From CAZSXS01 sp964611385 (GTDB lineage: Bacteria; Bacillota; Clostridia; Lachnospirales; CAYPQA01): a stretch of DNA of 41,234 bases. The notes under the pieces were generated by a model, which worked only from the letters and a program-made list of their open reading frames with translations, had not been told where the DNA came from and did not search any database. The stretch is taken from contig CAZSXS010000029.1 of the NCBI GenBank assembly GCA_964611385.1, positions 1 to 41,234 of the forward strand. The letters run 5' to 3'. Positions within the stretch are counted from its first letter, which is position 1; each line of letters opens with the position of its first letter. This document shows positions 1 to 8,674 of this stretch, piece by piece. Both the position numbers and the translations under genes were made by a program.

Positions 1-56
1 CGTTAGGCGCATTGAGCGAGAAGCCCCCGCCTCTTAGGCGGCGGGAGTATGTCACC
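1..56 (+). mobile_element. Probable right end of an IS200/IS605-type element (tnpB tail / omega-RNA 3' hairpin)
   Basis: The first 56 bases carry a GC-rich imperfect hairpin (CCCCCGCC, loop TCTTA, GGCGGCGGG) followed by GAGTATGTCAC. This layout, a short C-rich/G-rich hairpin ending in GAGTA(T/G)GTCAC or similar, is characteristic of the right ends of IS200/IS605-family elements that carry tnpB, where the hairpin also forms the 3' end of the guide (omega) RNA. One frame through it reads LGALSEKPPPLRRREYVT, resembling the usual C-terminal tail of annotated TnpB proteins. The rest of the element would lie left of the window, so neither tnpB nor a left end can be confirmed. The call rests on remembered family features only. 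Confidence 0.5.
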
Positions 57-113
57 ATAAAAGCAATGGTAATATACAAATGAATTGGCAAACGTCTCTT
101 AAATCGGACAAAA

Positions 114-156
114 CAAAAGGCTTTTGGGCATCAGAACAATGCCCAAAAGCCTTTTG
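114..156 (-). terminator. Perfect 17-bp hairpin, probable terminator for the minus-strand Rpn-like gene
   Basis: Arms 114-130 and 140-156 are perfect inverted repeats (core AAAAGGCTTTTGGGCA) around a 9-base loop. Read on the minus strand, the stem ends in CCTTTTG followed by TTTTGTCC, a modest T-rich tail, so it best fits a rho-independent terminator downstream of the leftward gene ending at 232. Confidence 0.55.
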
Positions 157-231
157 AATGAAGTCGCCGTACAATAAAAAGAGCTCCACCTTGACTCGGC
201 CTTTCCTTGGATGGAGAACTATCTTTATTTA

Positions 232-984
232 TTACTCATTTTCCAATTTTTCAATTGTCTCAAGATCCAAGCCTGTTGACTTACATATCGTTTCTTTGTC
301 TAACTTTAACTTTAATAGATTCTTTGCCATTTCTGCGATGATGGCCGGCTCTGCTTCCTCAATAGCTGTTCGTATACCCGTATGATACGCCTCAATGCTT
401 CGGCGTTCAAGCTCATATTGAATCCAAGTCTCGTCGTCCATCAGAAGCTGGTTGTATGCCTTGTCAAAGGCTTGAATTGCTGCACTCATTTCTGCCAACT
501 CCCTTCTTTTCTTCTCATCTTTATATTCCAAAAAATAATCCAACCACAACTCCAACGCGGTTGGAGATATTGATCTTTTTTGTTTCCTAAATTTTGGCAG
601 CTCTACAAAAAAGAAACTCAAATCATCACTAAAAACATAATCTGTACCCTTCAAGATTAAATTCCCTACATTATAAAAACTTGGTGCATCCTTCTCGTCA
701 AACAAGAGATAGTCCGTAATGTTGATCATGACTACAGGAGTAACCTTGCTATAATCCTCCCCGGATTCAAGCTGTCTGCTCAATATGCGAGCAGTATAGA
801 TCAAATTTCTATTGAGCATGTATTTATCAACATAAAGTTGAATCTCAAGGATATATTTGGTCTTGTTGCAATCGGTAACCAGCAAATCAATCCTGACAGG
901 CTTTGCGCCTATATGGTCACTAAATTCGGTGTTCTCGACATGCACAGCATTAATTTTGGTAATTTTCCATAAAGCAGGCCTCAT
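232..984 (-). pseudogene. 5'-truncated Rpn family (PD-(D/E)XK) nuclease / putative transposase
   Basis: The 250-residue protein resembles Rpn/PDDEXK_2 proteins, mobile nucleases that promote RecA-independent recombination. The nuclease core is visible as RIDLLVTD (about residues 31-38) followed by ILEIQLY (about 45-51), matching the D...ExQ pattern. The C-terminal part has the usual charged helical region and a short final repeat of the type STGLDLETIEKLEN. The typical N-terminal segment (roughly the first 40 residues, with the SPKxDxxFKxxF signature) is missing. The first ATG has no Shine-Dalgarno sequence and lies 9 bases after the stop of the GH2 gene, in the same frame as that gene. I read it as a decayed copy cut at its 5' end by a rearrangement. 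Family assignment is fairly sure; loss of function is an inference. Confidence 0.65.
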
Positions 985-993
985 TTTACTTAT

Positions 994-3597
994 TCAAATC
1001 CGCCCTCTACTTTCGGCTCCGATCCCCTTCCAGACAAGATCCGGGGTTAAGGGCCTTTTGTTACTGGCGTATTCATCAAACCCAAATCGAAATTTAGGGC
1101 AATAGTGTACTTGGATGGACTTCGTTTCCTGTGGCAGCAGCGTAAAATAATTTTCAGACAAAAAAAGATTAAAGCAGTCACTGGAATCTTCTACATGAAC
1201 ATGCAGTACAGCCCGGGATCCAGTGTTGGTCACTGTAAGCGTCATCTTGTTGTCTTCATTTGACACAAAGGATGCACTCAAAACACCACCGGATAAGGAT
1301 TTAATTTCTTCATAAGGTCTGACTGACTTTGTGGAAAAGTAATAGCTGTTTTCCGTCTGGAAGTTTCCTAGGCTTCCTCGAATCCGTACTAAAAATAGGC
1401 CGCTTAAATCAGGAGGAATGGTAAAAACAAGCTCGCCTACCTGCTTGCTTTCGTTTGAGCTTATGGAGGTACTGTAGCACTGTTCTGCCCATTTTTGATT
1501 GTGTAAATCAATGACTTCTGCCACAAGCTCTACGGTTCCGGCCGGAACGGTAGTGTCCGTAAAAATATGAAGCATGCCGTGGAATTCTTCGCCCTGGGCG
1601 TAATCCAGTTTTGGATAGTACAAGGAAGCATGAAATGCACTAAAAGCGTTTTTGGCCCAGTAATAAGCCATTTTAGGCGTTCCGTAATACTCAATTAATG
1701 AAGTACAGGACGCATTGGGCCAAGGCTCGTTCAGTTGCCAAATAATACTACCGCTGTTATGGAATTTGCGGCGCTGGTTTGTTTCCAGGATCGCCCGCAG
1801 TCCCTCTGCCTGAATCCACTGGCTACAATTAATAAATTCTTCTATGTCGCTCATGGGACCGAACAGGGTCGTTTCCCGCTCAAAGGTACACCACCAATCC
1901 CCATGAAAGCGCCATAAGTCATTGCGATGCATAGCAGTAGGAACCAACTCCGGCTGTGGAAATATTTTGCGAAGGGTCTGCAAACTAGACAGGCCATCAC
2001 AGCCGAACTCACTATGAAACAAGCTATCAGAGCCATGATAGAATTCGTAATGACGCGGATTGCCCTGATACTGCCACCAACCATGTACATCATGGCTTTC
2101 ACCGGCAACCGAACTGATAAACTCACTGGGGCCTGAAGCCGATGTCGGCAGGAACAGCCTCTCTGGGTCTAACTGCATCACAATTTTATGCAATAGGGCG
2201 ATGGTTTCATCTTCCAAGGTGGCTGGCTTATTGTCAGCTTGCATCAGTTCGTTGCCACCGCTCCAAACCGTAAGGCAAGTATGGTTTCTCTTTTCCTTGA
2301 CGGCAGCAAGAGCTGATTTGCATAACAAATCTTGGAATGCACGATCTTTGGAGGGTACATTATCAATGCCCGAGCTTGACTGGATGAATTCTTGCCAAAC
2401 CAATAAACCCAGTTGATCGCACAGTTGATAAAACGTCTTTGATTCAATCAAGCCGCCGCCCCACACTCGAACCATATTGACGTTCATCTCTGCCGCCCTA
2501 CGCAATACATAGGCCACCATTTCTTCTGGGATATCGCCATAGATATGATCAAGAGGCGTTAGATTCACCCCTTTTATATACAGCTTTTGCCCGTTTACTA
2601 CAAAGGTATAGGGAAAGGAATCCGCTGCGCTACCCTCGTTTTGGAGGTATTCCATTTTTCGTATGCCTATCTTCAACTCGCTTTGATCCAGAATATGGGA
2701 AGTGTTTTCGGTCTTTGACTCAAGCAAAACCTGTAAATCATAAAGGGTCTGGCTGCCGATTCCGTTGGGATACCAAAGTTCCGGGGACTGGATTTGCAAA
2801 GTAAAACAAAATCTTTCCCCGGCCTGTACGCTTGTCAAGCCGCTAACAATTTCAACCCCATCTTTGGTACAGAGTCCTCTTAGTATAAAGTCTTGATCCG
2901 ACTGTTCGCTAAACACTTCGCCTAGGATCTGAATGATCCCCAATCCCACATCGTCCACAGTGCTAGTTACCTGCAAATCCTCTATGCGTGCACTATCCTC
3001 CGCAACCAAGTCCACGTCCTTCCAAATTCCCAGGTTAACCAGTCTTGTACTGAAATCCCATTTGTAGTTAAAGCGGCTTTTCTGCGTAAATACCTCGCTG
3101 GTTCTGCCAATCTGCCCGATTTCATCTGGTGCATGTTTGATTAATACTCGCAAGGTAAAGGTCTGGGCCTGATGAAAACAGGAAGTGATGTCAAAGGAGA
3201 AAGGTTCATACATGCCCACATGTTCACCCAAAAACTGATCATTTAAGTAAACCATGCAATCATAATCCACCCCATGAAAGACCAGACGGATTTTTTTGTT
3301 TCCTTCACTAGCTTTTTCAATATTTTTAAAAACGGGCTTTTGGAAACTGGTCTGATAAATCCACCATTTATTTTCTACCCATTCGCATTTCAAACTGTTC
3401 ATGCCCCAATAGGGGTGTTCAATGTAACCCGCACGATACAGAGCAAGGCTTACCCCGCCCGGTACCGTTGCGGGAATCCAAGCGGTAATCCCTTCCAATT
3501 TTGCTCCTGTCTCCATGCTTTTTCCGTGAATCGGAACATAAGGACTGGTTCCTTTTAGCTGCCAGGAGCAGGATGATACATGAAATACTTCTTTCAT
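994..3597 (-). CDS. Glycoside hydrolase family 2, beta-mannosidase-like
   Basis: This 867-residue protein has the GH2 order: N-terminal jelly-roll sugar-binding domain (about 1-200), immunoglobulin-like domain (about 200-320), then a TIM barrel. The acid/base glutamate is E450 in WSGGNE and the likely nucleophile is E530 in HSEFG; VRVWGGGLIES (about 377-387) is typical of beta-mannosidases. It has no signal peptide, so it probably removes mannose from imported oligosaccharides in the cytoplasm. It follows the kinase gene by 13 bases with an AAGGGG site, forming a response regulator-kinase-hydrolase operon. The last 30 or so residues, after LLPQETKSIQVHY, look unlike a normal end and may come from the junction with the adjacent mobile remnant. 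Exact substrate (mannoside or glucosaminide) is not certain. Confidence 0.85.
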   Translation of the reverse strand: MKEVFHVSSCSWQLKGTSPYVPIHGKSMETGAKLEGITAWIPATVPGGVSLALYRAGYIEHPYWGMNSLKCEWVENKWWIYQTSFQKPVFKNIEKASEGNKKIRLVFHGVDYDCMVYLNDQFLGEHVGMYEPFSFDITSCFHQAQTFTLRVLIKHAPDEIGQIGRTSEVFTQKSRFNYKWDFSTRLVNLGIWKDVDLVAEDSARIEDLQVTSTVDDVGLGIIQILGEVFSEQSDQDFILRGLCTKDGVEIVSGLTSVQAGERFCFTLQIQSPELWYPNGIGSQTLYDLQVLLESKTENTSHILDQSELKIGIRKMEYLQNEGSAADSFPYTFVVNGQKLYIKGVNLTPLDHIYGDIPEEMVAYVLRRAAEMNVNMVRVWGGGLIESKTFYQLCDQLGLLVWQEFIQSSSGIDNVPSKDRAFQDLLCKSALAAVKEKRNHTCLTVWSGGNELMQADNKPATLEDETIALLHKIVMQLDPERLFLPTSASGPSEFISSVAGESHDVHGWWQYQGNPRHYEFYHGSDSLFHSEFGCDGLSSLQTLRKIFPQPELVPTAMHRNDLWRFHGDWWCTFERETTLFGPMSDIEEFINCSQWIQAEGLRAILETNQRRKFHNSGSIIWQLNEPWPNASCTSLIEYYGTPKMAYYWAKNAFSAFHASLYYPKLDYAQGEEFHGMLHIFTDTTVPAGTVELVAEVIDLHNQKWAEQCYSTSISSNESKQVGELVFTIPPDLSGLFLVRIRGSLGNFQTENSYYFSTKSVRPYEEIKSLSGGVLSASFVSNEDNKMTLTVTNTGSRAVLHVHVEDSSDCFNLFLSENYFTLLPQETKSIQVHYCPKFRFGFDEYASNKRPLTPDLVWKGIGAESRGRI

Positions 3598-3610
3598 ACG
3601 ATTAAACCCC

Positions 3611-5431
3611 TTATTTTTGAATTGTCTTTTGTAAGTTACTCTGAAGCGGTATTTTAACCTTTACGCAAGTTCCTTGATCGGGTACGCTCTCAATGCTGAT
3701 TCTGTATTGGGTGCCAAACAAGCGAATTAATCGAATCTGAATATTGATAAGCGCCAAGCCTTGATCAGAAGAAGCTTGCAAGAAGTTGATATCATTAGAT
3801 TGTTGCAGATAGTCGTTGATTCTTTTCAGCGTTGTTTCGTCCATGCCCGGACCATTATCTTGGATCAGGATGGTCAAGGCTCCGACTGCCCCTTCTTCCA
3901 CTACACTTGTAATCTTTAGGATCCCTTTGGAGAGTTTCTGATCCAGTCCATGACGTATAGCATTTTCGACAATAGGCTGAAGGATAAGTCTTGGCAGCAG
4001 TACCGTCCAATAGGCTTCGGGTATATCAATCATAAATTCAAAGCGATCTTCGTAGCGCATATGGATAATATCCAGATAACAGCGAATGTTATTGAGTTCG
4101 CTTTGCAAGGGAACAATGTCGTCTCCCTTGATACAGTAGCGCATCATGGAAGACAGTGCATTGATAATCTCTACAATCTCAGTGCTGTTTGATAAGTAAC
4201 CATAGCCTTTGATGCAATCCAAAGTGTTATACAGAAAATGGGGATTAATCTGACTTTGCAGAGCAGAAATTTCAGCCCGTTTCTTGGCTAAATCCAGTTC
4301 ATACATATTGGCTTGATTGTTGAAGATCACCCGGGTCATTTCTGAGATCTTATCTAGCATAGCGTTAATCTGCTTGGCCAGCATACCCAGCTCATTTTCT
4401 TCCTTGATTTCCAGACGAGAGTGCAAGGCAAGATAAGCTTCCTTTTGTAAAAAGGAGGAGATTTCTACAATCGGCGTGGCGATACTGCGAAAAACGTAGA
4501 GGCTCCACCAAATAAAAGTAAGAATAATAGCAATAATCAGAAAAATGCCAAAGTTTAAGAGGGGCGTTAAGTCGGATTCGATTTCATGAATGGGTACAAC
4601 ACTGACAATATTCCAGCCCAAATAAGGAATCTCTTTAATCTGGATTGCACTCATGGTATCGTTGACGATTTGCTTGGCTTCGCTTTTATTTTTTTGTGAC
4701 AAAATGCGGCTTGCCACCTGCAAAATTTCCGTATTCATGGCTTCCTTTTTAGTATTGCTAGTGATGATATTCAAGTCCTTATCGAAGATCATAAAGACGG
4801 AATTGGGAATTGTCGCTATTTTTGTGATGCTTTTCTCCAGCTTGCTTATGGAAGTCAAAATCACACAGGTACCGATTTTATTCTCCTGGCTCTTATAGGG
4901 CTGTTTTTCAGTGATGGTCTGAAAATAGGTATAATACGAAACCCCATCATAGCTGCAAAATATTTTCTCTGTAAAAGCTGAGCCTATTTGATCAGGTGAA
5001 AAAATATCGTAGTTCTCTTCTAAGTGCTTGACGATAGACTGTGTATTTTGCAAAAAGCCAATAGCGTTCCCCTTCGTATCCAGAATCGAAATGATGGCTG
5101 TATTCTGACTATCCTGTGTCAGATTCAAGATGGACTCAAAGAGCGTGCTGGCGTATATCATTTTATCTAGGGGCTTTTCAGCGAGCAGATATTTCTGAAC
5201 CGTGCTGTCATTGACCACCAGTTTGGCATAGCGTTTCATGTTGTTGGAGTTATTTTCAATGTTTTCAACAATTTGATTCATAATGTTGTTGACATAGGTA
5301 TTTTCTTTTTCCTGTATCAATTTCAGAACGAATGAATAATAAGACCAGCCGATCCCAACTAAAATCAAAATGGTTAAGAAAAAAATACTGATAAAAGTTA
5401 CCTTAATGGATTGAAAGTAAGTTTTCTTCAT
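3611..5431 (-). CDS. Sensor histidine kinase, YesM/LytS type (HAMP, His_kinase, HATPase)
   Basis: The 606-residue membrane kinase has a first transmembrane segment at about 12-35, an extracytoplasmic sensor region to about 285, a second transmembrane segment at about 290-310 and a HAMP linker to about 365. The phosphoacceptor is H398 in QINPHFLYNTL. The ATPase has the N box QPIVENAIRHG (N490) and DNGPGM (525-530). This is the YesM-type architecture that senses extracellular carbohydrate and pairs with AraC-type regulators. Its start overlaps the end of the response regulator gene by 29 bases, so the two are translationally coupled. The divergent sugar ABC operon is the likely target. The ligand is unknown. 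Confidence 0.93.
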   Translation of the reverse strand: MKKTYFQSIKVTFISIFFLTILILVGIGWSYYSFVLKLIQEKENTYVNNIMNQIVENIENNSNNMKRYAKLVVNDSTVQKYLLAEKPLDKMIYASTLFESILNLTQDSQNTAIISILDTKGNAIGFLQNTQSIVKHLEENYDIFSPDQIGSAFTEKIFCSYDGVSYYTYFQTITEKQPYKSQENKIGTCVILTSISKLEKSITKIATIPNSVFMIFDKDLNIITSNTKKEAMNTEILQVASRILSQKNKSEAKQIVNDTMSAIQIKEIPYLGWNIVSVVPIHEIESDLTPLLNFGIFLIIAIILTFIWWSLYVFRSIATPIVEISSFLQKEAYLALHSRLEIKEENELGMLAKQINAMLDKISEMTRVIFNNQANMYELDLAKKRAEISALQSQINPHFLYNTLDCIKGYGYLSNSTEIVEIINALSSMMRYCIKGDDIVPLQSELNNIRCYLDIIHMRYEDRFEFMIDIPEAYWTVLLPRLILQPIVENAIRHGLDQKLSKGILKITSVVEEGAVGALTILIQDNGPGMDETTLKRINDYLQQSNDINFLQASSDQGLALINIQIRLIRLFGTQYRISIESVPDQGTCVKVKIPLQSNLQKTIQK

Positions 5432-6536
5432 GCCTCTTTCCCTCTGCTTTCCCTCTGCTTTGCCTAAATTCCGTGGGGGTCAAGCCAAAGGTTTTTTTGA
5501 AGACATTCGTAAAATGGTGATAATTGTTATAGCCCGTTAAGGTGCTGATGCTTGCGATCGGTTTGCTGGATGAAAGGAGAAGCTCAGAGGCCAGTTTCAT
5601 TCGAAGTCCGCTTAGGTAAGTGGAAAAATTGAAGCCGGTGCTGGTTTTGAAGAGCTCGCTGCAATAGGTGTAATTCAAGTTGTACTCGGCTGCTAAATGG
5701 CGAAGGGAAAGATCTTCTGTAAAGTGGACATTGACGTATTCCAGCAAGCCGTCCAGTACAGCGCTGTCTTTAAGGTTGGTTCGAATCAGCGCTTGCTCCT
5801 TTGTGGTCTGAGAAAGGCCCGTCCTTACTTGTTGAATGAGTTTACCTAGCTTTGCCGACTTGTCAGCGATCACGCCAAAGGACATCCGGCACTCCAGGAT
5901 CGACAGATAGCTTTGGCAGATTCCTTCCACTTGCGTAGGTTCGGCCGGAAGAAAAATAAGCGCCTCGGTTTGTGAAAGCAGAAGGCAAAGCTCCCTTTCT
6001 AAAGAGGGTTTCTGAAAAACGATTTTAACATCCGGTACAGTCAAAGCGACGACCATTAGAGATCTTGTTTCCAAATCTTCATCCACCATGCTAAGTATCT
6101 TTTCTAAGTCGTTGTTTTCAATCAGCTTCTCCAAAAACGGCCCGTCACAGGCAAAGCGCTTTTCGTATAGCTTTTGAGATAACTTGAGCAACAGGGAGTG
6201 ACATTCTTTGTTTTGGACAGGCTTCAGGCAATAGTCACAGGCGCCTAGCTGAATAGCCTCCTTCATGTATTCAAAATCAGAATAGCCACTAATCACAACA
6301 AACTCAGTGTTCACCGCACTTTCTCGGCAAAGTCGAATTAAATCAAGGCCCGAAAGCTCCGGCATCCGAATGTCTACAAATGCAATGTCAAAGTGCTTTT
6401 TCAGCAACAGCTGCAAGGCCTCGTGGGGGTTAGTGGTCTGTGCGCTTAGCTTGAAACCATACTTCTCCCACTCGAAGGAACGCTGTGTTGAAACCAAGGT
6501 CATTTTTTCATCGTCAACCAGTAATGTACGAAACAT
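5403..6536 (-). CDS. Response regulator, YesN type (receiver + AraC HTH)
   Basis: The receiver domain (1-120) shows the acidic pair D8/D9, the phosphorylation site D55 in FVDIRMPE and the conserved K105. The last 110 residues hold an AraC-type double helix-turn-helix (LRHLAAEYNLNYTYCSELFK and FTNVFKKTFGLTPTEFR). An ATG 18 bases further upstream is possible, but the ATG at 6536-6534 has a GGAGG at 6546-6542 at ideal spacing, so I chose it (377 residues). It is first in the regulator-kinase-mannosidase operon and is divergent from the sugar ABC transporter. By analogy with YesN-type systems it should activate the transporter and its own operon when the kinase senses sugar. Confidence 0.93.
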   Translation of the reverse strand: MFRTLLVDDEKMTLVSTQRSFEWEKYGFKLSAQTTNPHEALQLLLKKHFDIAFVDIRMPELSGLDLIRLCRESAVNTEFVVISGYSDFEYMKEAIQLGACDYCLKPVQNKECHSLLLKLSQKLYEKRFACDGPFLEKLIENNDLEKILSMVDEDLETRSLMVVALTVPDVKIVFQKPSLERELCLLLSQTEALIFLPAEPTQVEGICQSYLSILECRMSFGVIADKSAKLGKLIQQVRTGLSQTTKEQALIRTNLKDSAVLDGLLEYVNVHFTEDLSLRHLAAEYNLNYTYCSELFKTSTGFNFSTYLSGLRMKLASELLLSSSKPIASISTLTGYNNYHHFTNVFKKTFGLTPTEFRQSRGKAEGKRHEENLLSIH

Positions 6537-6639
6537 AGACACCTCCATGTACAACGTTCAGATCAAATGTTTTAGAGACCAAGTATAACATGGCCTGTCA
6601 ATCCGAAAAAAGTGAACATGAACCTCCGAACTCCGTGTA

Positions 6640-6668
6640 TTGTCAATCGTCATTTTGAATGGTAGCAT
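6640..6668 (+). promoter_or_regulatory. Candidate sigma-A promoter of the sugar ABC operon
   Basis: TTGTCA at 6640-6645 and TAGCAT at 6663-6668 are separated by 17 bases, 66 bases before the first permease ATG. It lies in the divergent region 6537-6734 where the AraC-type regulator would be expected to bind. No clear direct-repeat operator could be picked out by eye. Confidence 0.4.
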
Positions 6669-6734
6669 ATCTTTCAAGAGATAGCAAGATCATAAACATA
6701 GTACGGAGTATAAAGGACATGGAGGGCTTTGTAA

Positions 6735-7658
6735 ATGAATCGCGGTGAAAGATCATTATGGTTACGGATTAAAATGAATCGCTGGGTATATGTTTTTTTG
6801 CTGCCTGGGATCTTGTTCTTAATTATCTTTTCTTATGTGCCCATGTATGGGCTTACCTTGGCTTTTAAAGATTTTAAAATGCGAAGTGGGATCTTGGCCA
6901 GCCCCTGGACCAATCCCATTTATAAAAACTTTGTGACCATGTGGGGCGAGGAGGCTTTTTGGGGCGCATTCTTTAACACCTTTCGCATGGGCTTTTGGCA
7001 TATCGCCATTGGCTTTCCGGCTCCCATCCTTCTAGCCATCTTACTGAATGAGCTGCGCTCTAAGCGATACAAAAAAGTTTTGCAAACTATATACACCTTT
7101 CCCAATTTCCTTTCATGGGTTATTGTGGGTGGCTTGATGACGACTCTTTTTGCTTCGGACGGGTTTGTCAATGGAATCATCCTTCTCTTCGGAGGGGAAC
7201 CCTACAGCTTTCTGACGAACTCCAAACTGATACGTCCCCTCTTGTACCTTTCGAACGTATGGAAGGGTGCAGGCTGGAGCGCTATTTTGTATCTGGCGGC
7301 CATTGCCGGGATCAGCCCCGAGCTGTACGAAGCAGCGGAGGTTGACGGGGCAAACCGCTTTCACAAAATGCTTCATATCACCTGGCCTGGTATTCGATCA
7401 ACAGCGGTTATCCTATTGATTCTGGCTTTGGGAGGAATCATGAGCGGAGGTTTTGACCAGATCTTAAACATGGTGAATCCCGTCGTACGTGATGCTGCCG
7501 AAAATATCGACACCTACATCTACCGAAAAACCTTCCTGGATAAACCGAATTACGGCTTCAGCACAGCTATGGGTCTTTCGAAATCCATCATCAATTTTGT
7601 GTTCTTGATCACAGCGAATAAGATAGCAAAGTTATTTGGTGAGGGTGGAGTAATGTAA
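6735..7658 (+). CDS. Carbohydrate ABC transporter permease (LplB/UgpA type)
   Basis: The 307-residue protein has six predicted hydrophobic segments and the permease EAA loop (YEAAEVDGANRFHKMLHITWP, about residues 197-217), which docks on the ATPase. The N-terminal segment YVFLLPGILFLIIFSYVPMY is typical of the LplB/YtcP-type polysaccharide importers. A GGAGGG site lies about 10 bases before the ATG. It is the first gene of an operon with a second permease and a binding protein, divergent from the YesMN-type regulators. No ATP-binding subunit is encoded here, so a shared MsmX-like ATPase elsewhere is expected. Confidence 0.92.
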   Translation: MNRGERSLWLRIKMNRWVYVFLLPGILFLIIFSYVPMYGLTLAFKDFKMRSGILASPWTNPIYKNFVTMWGEEAFWGAFFNTFRMGFWHIAIGFPAPILLAILLNELRSKRYKKVLQTIYTFPNFLSWVIVGGLMTTLFASDGFVNGIILLFGGEPYSFLTNSKLIRPLLYLSNVWKGAGWSAILYLAAIAGISPELYEAAEVDGANRFHKMLHITWPGIRSTAVILLILALGGIMSGGFDQILNMVNPVVRDAAENIDTYIYRKTFLDKPNYGFSTAMGLSKSIINFVFLITANKIAKLFGEGGVM

Positions 7659-7718
7659 GCTTCGTTTGGAGAAAGATATATGATCAGTAAAAGGATACTG
7701 TGAGGGAGGCGCTCTAAC

Positions 7719-8597
7719 TTGATAAAGCAAAAAAAGAAAAAAAGGGGAGATTCATTTGACGTAGTGAATATTCTGTTTCTTTCCCTTTGTATGCTTTTTG
7801 TACTCATTCCATTTTATTTTACCATTGTACGCTCATTCTTGACGCAACAGGAATTCATGATGAATGGTGCCACGGTTTTTCCGAAGAATCCAACCATTGG
7901 AAACTATCGAGATATCTTTGTGGCCTCCAATATGGTTCGCTCTTTTATAAACTCACTGATTTATACCATAGCCGGTGTAGCCTTCAGTATGTTTATCACC
8001 ACGACCCTAGCCTATGGCCTTTCAAAAAAGGGTTATCCTGGGCGGGCTCTCTTTCAGAACATGGTTATTTTCACCATGTACTTCGGAGGCGGATTGATCC
8101 CGTTTTTCCTCTTGGTAAAGGACCTGAACCTGATCAACACCCACTGGGCGATCATCATTCCTTTAGCCTTTAGCGTGTTCAATATGATTATTCTTCGTAA
8201 TTTTTTTGAGCAGTTGCCCTTTGAATTGGAAGAAGCCGCTACCATTGATGGAGCAAACTTATTTGTGATCTTTTGGAAAATTCATATCCCTTTAATAAAA
8301 CCCGCTCTGGCAACGCTGGTTTTGTTCTATGCTGTGGGACGTTGGAACGAATGGTTCTATGCTAGCTTATTTTTAGGCGATGCCAAGCTTTGGCCCATGC
8401 AGTTGGAATTACGTCAAATTCTATGGGCTTCCACGGCCTTTGTAGACAGCATACCAGCTGAAGTTGGCCGTGCCTCCTTTTCGGAAGGGATCAAAGCGGC
8501 TGCCGTTATTGTTACTATGCTGCCGATTATGCTTGTTTATCCCTTTTTACAAAAGTACTTTGTAAAAGGCGTGATGATTGGTGCAATTAAGTCTTGA
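7719..8597 (+). CDS. Carbohydrate ABC transporter permease (UgpE/YtcP type)
   Basis: This 292-residue inner-membrane permease is the partner of the preceding gene. It has the N-terminal FDVVNILFLSLCMLFVLIPF segment, six hydrophobic stretches and the EAA loop (EEAATIDGANLFVIFWKIHI, about 185-204). It starts with TTG at 7719, supported by GAGGGAGG at 7702-7709 with a 9-base gap; no suitable ATG lies near. The C-terminus VKGVMIGAIKS is the standard end of this family. The 60-base gap to the upstream gene contains no terminator, so co-transcription is expected. Confidence 0.92.
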   Translation: MIKQKKKKRGDSFDVVNILFLSLCMLFVLIPFYFTIVRSFLTQQEFMMNGATVFPKNPTIGNYRDIFVASNMVRSFINSLIYTIAGVAFSMFITTTLAYGLSKKGYPGRALFQNMVIFTMYFGGGLIPFFLLVKDLNLINTHWAIIIPLAFSVFNMIILRNFFEQLPFELEEAATIDGANLFVIFWKIHIPLIKPALATLVLFYAVGRWNEWFYASLFLGDAKLWPMQLELRQILWASTAFVDSIPAEVGRASFSEGIKAAAVIVTMLPIMLVYPFLQKYFVKGVMIGAIKS

Positions 8598-8674
8598 AGC
8601 AACTAATTCTTAAAGCAACTCTGTCCTGAAAAGGATTTAAACAACTTAAAAATGAAAAAATAGGAGGAAGAAAA

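Noticed and set aside
6582..6601. TTGACA and TATACT on the minus strand before the response regulator gene
   Set aside because: The boxes are only 8 bases apart, so they cannot form one promoter; TATACT alone may be a -10 box with a weak -35.
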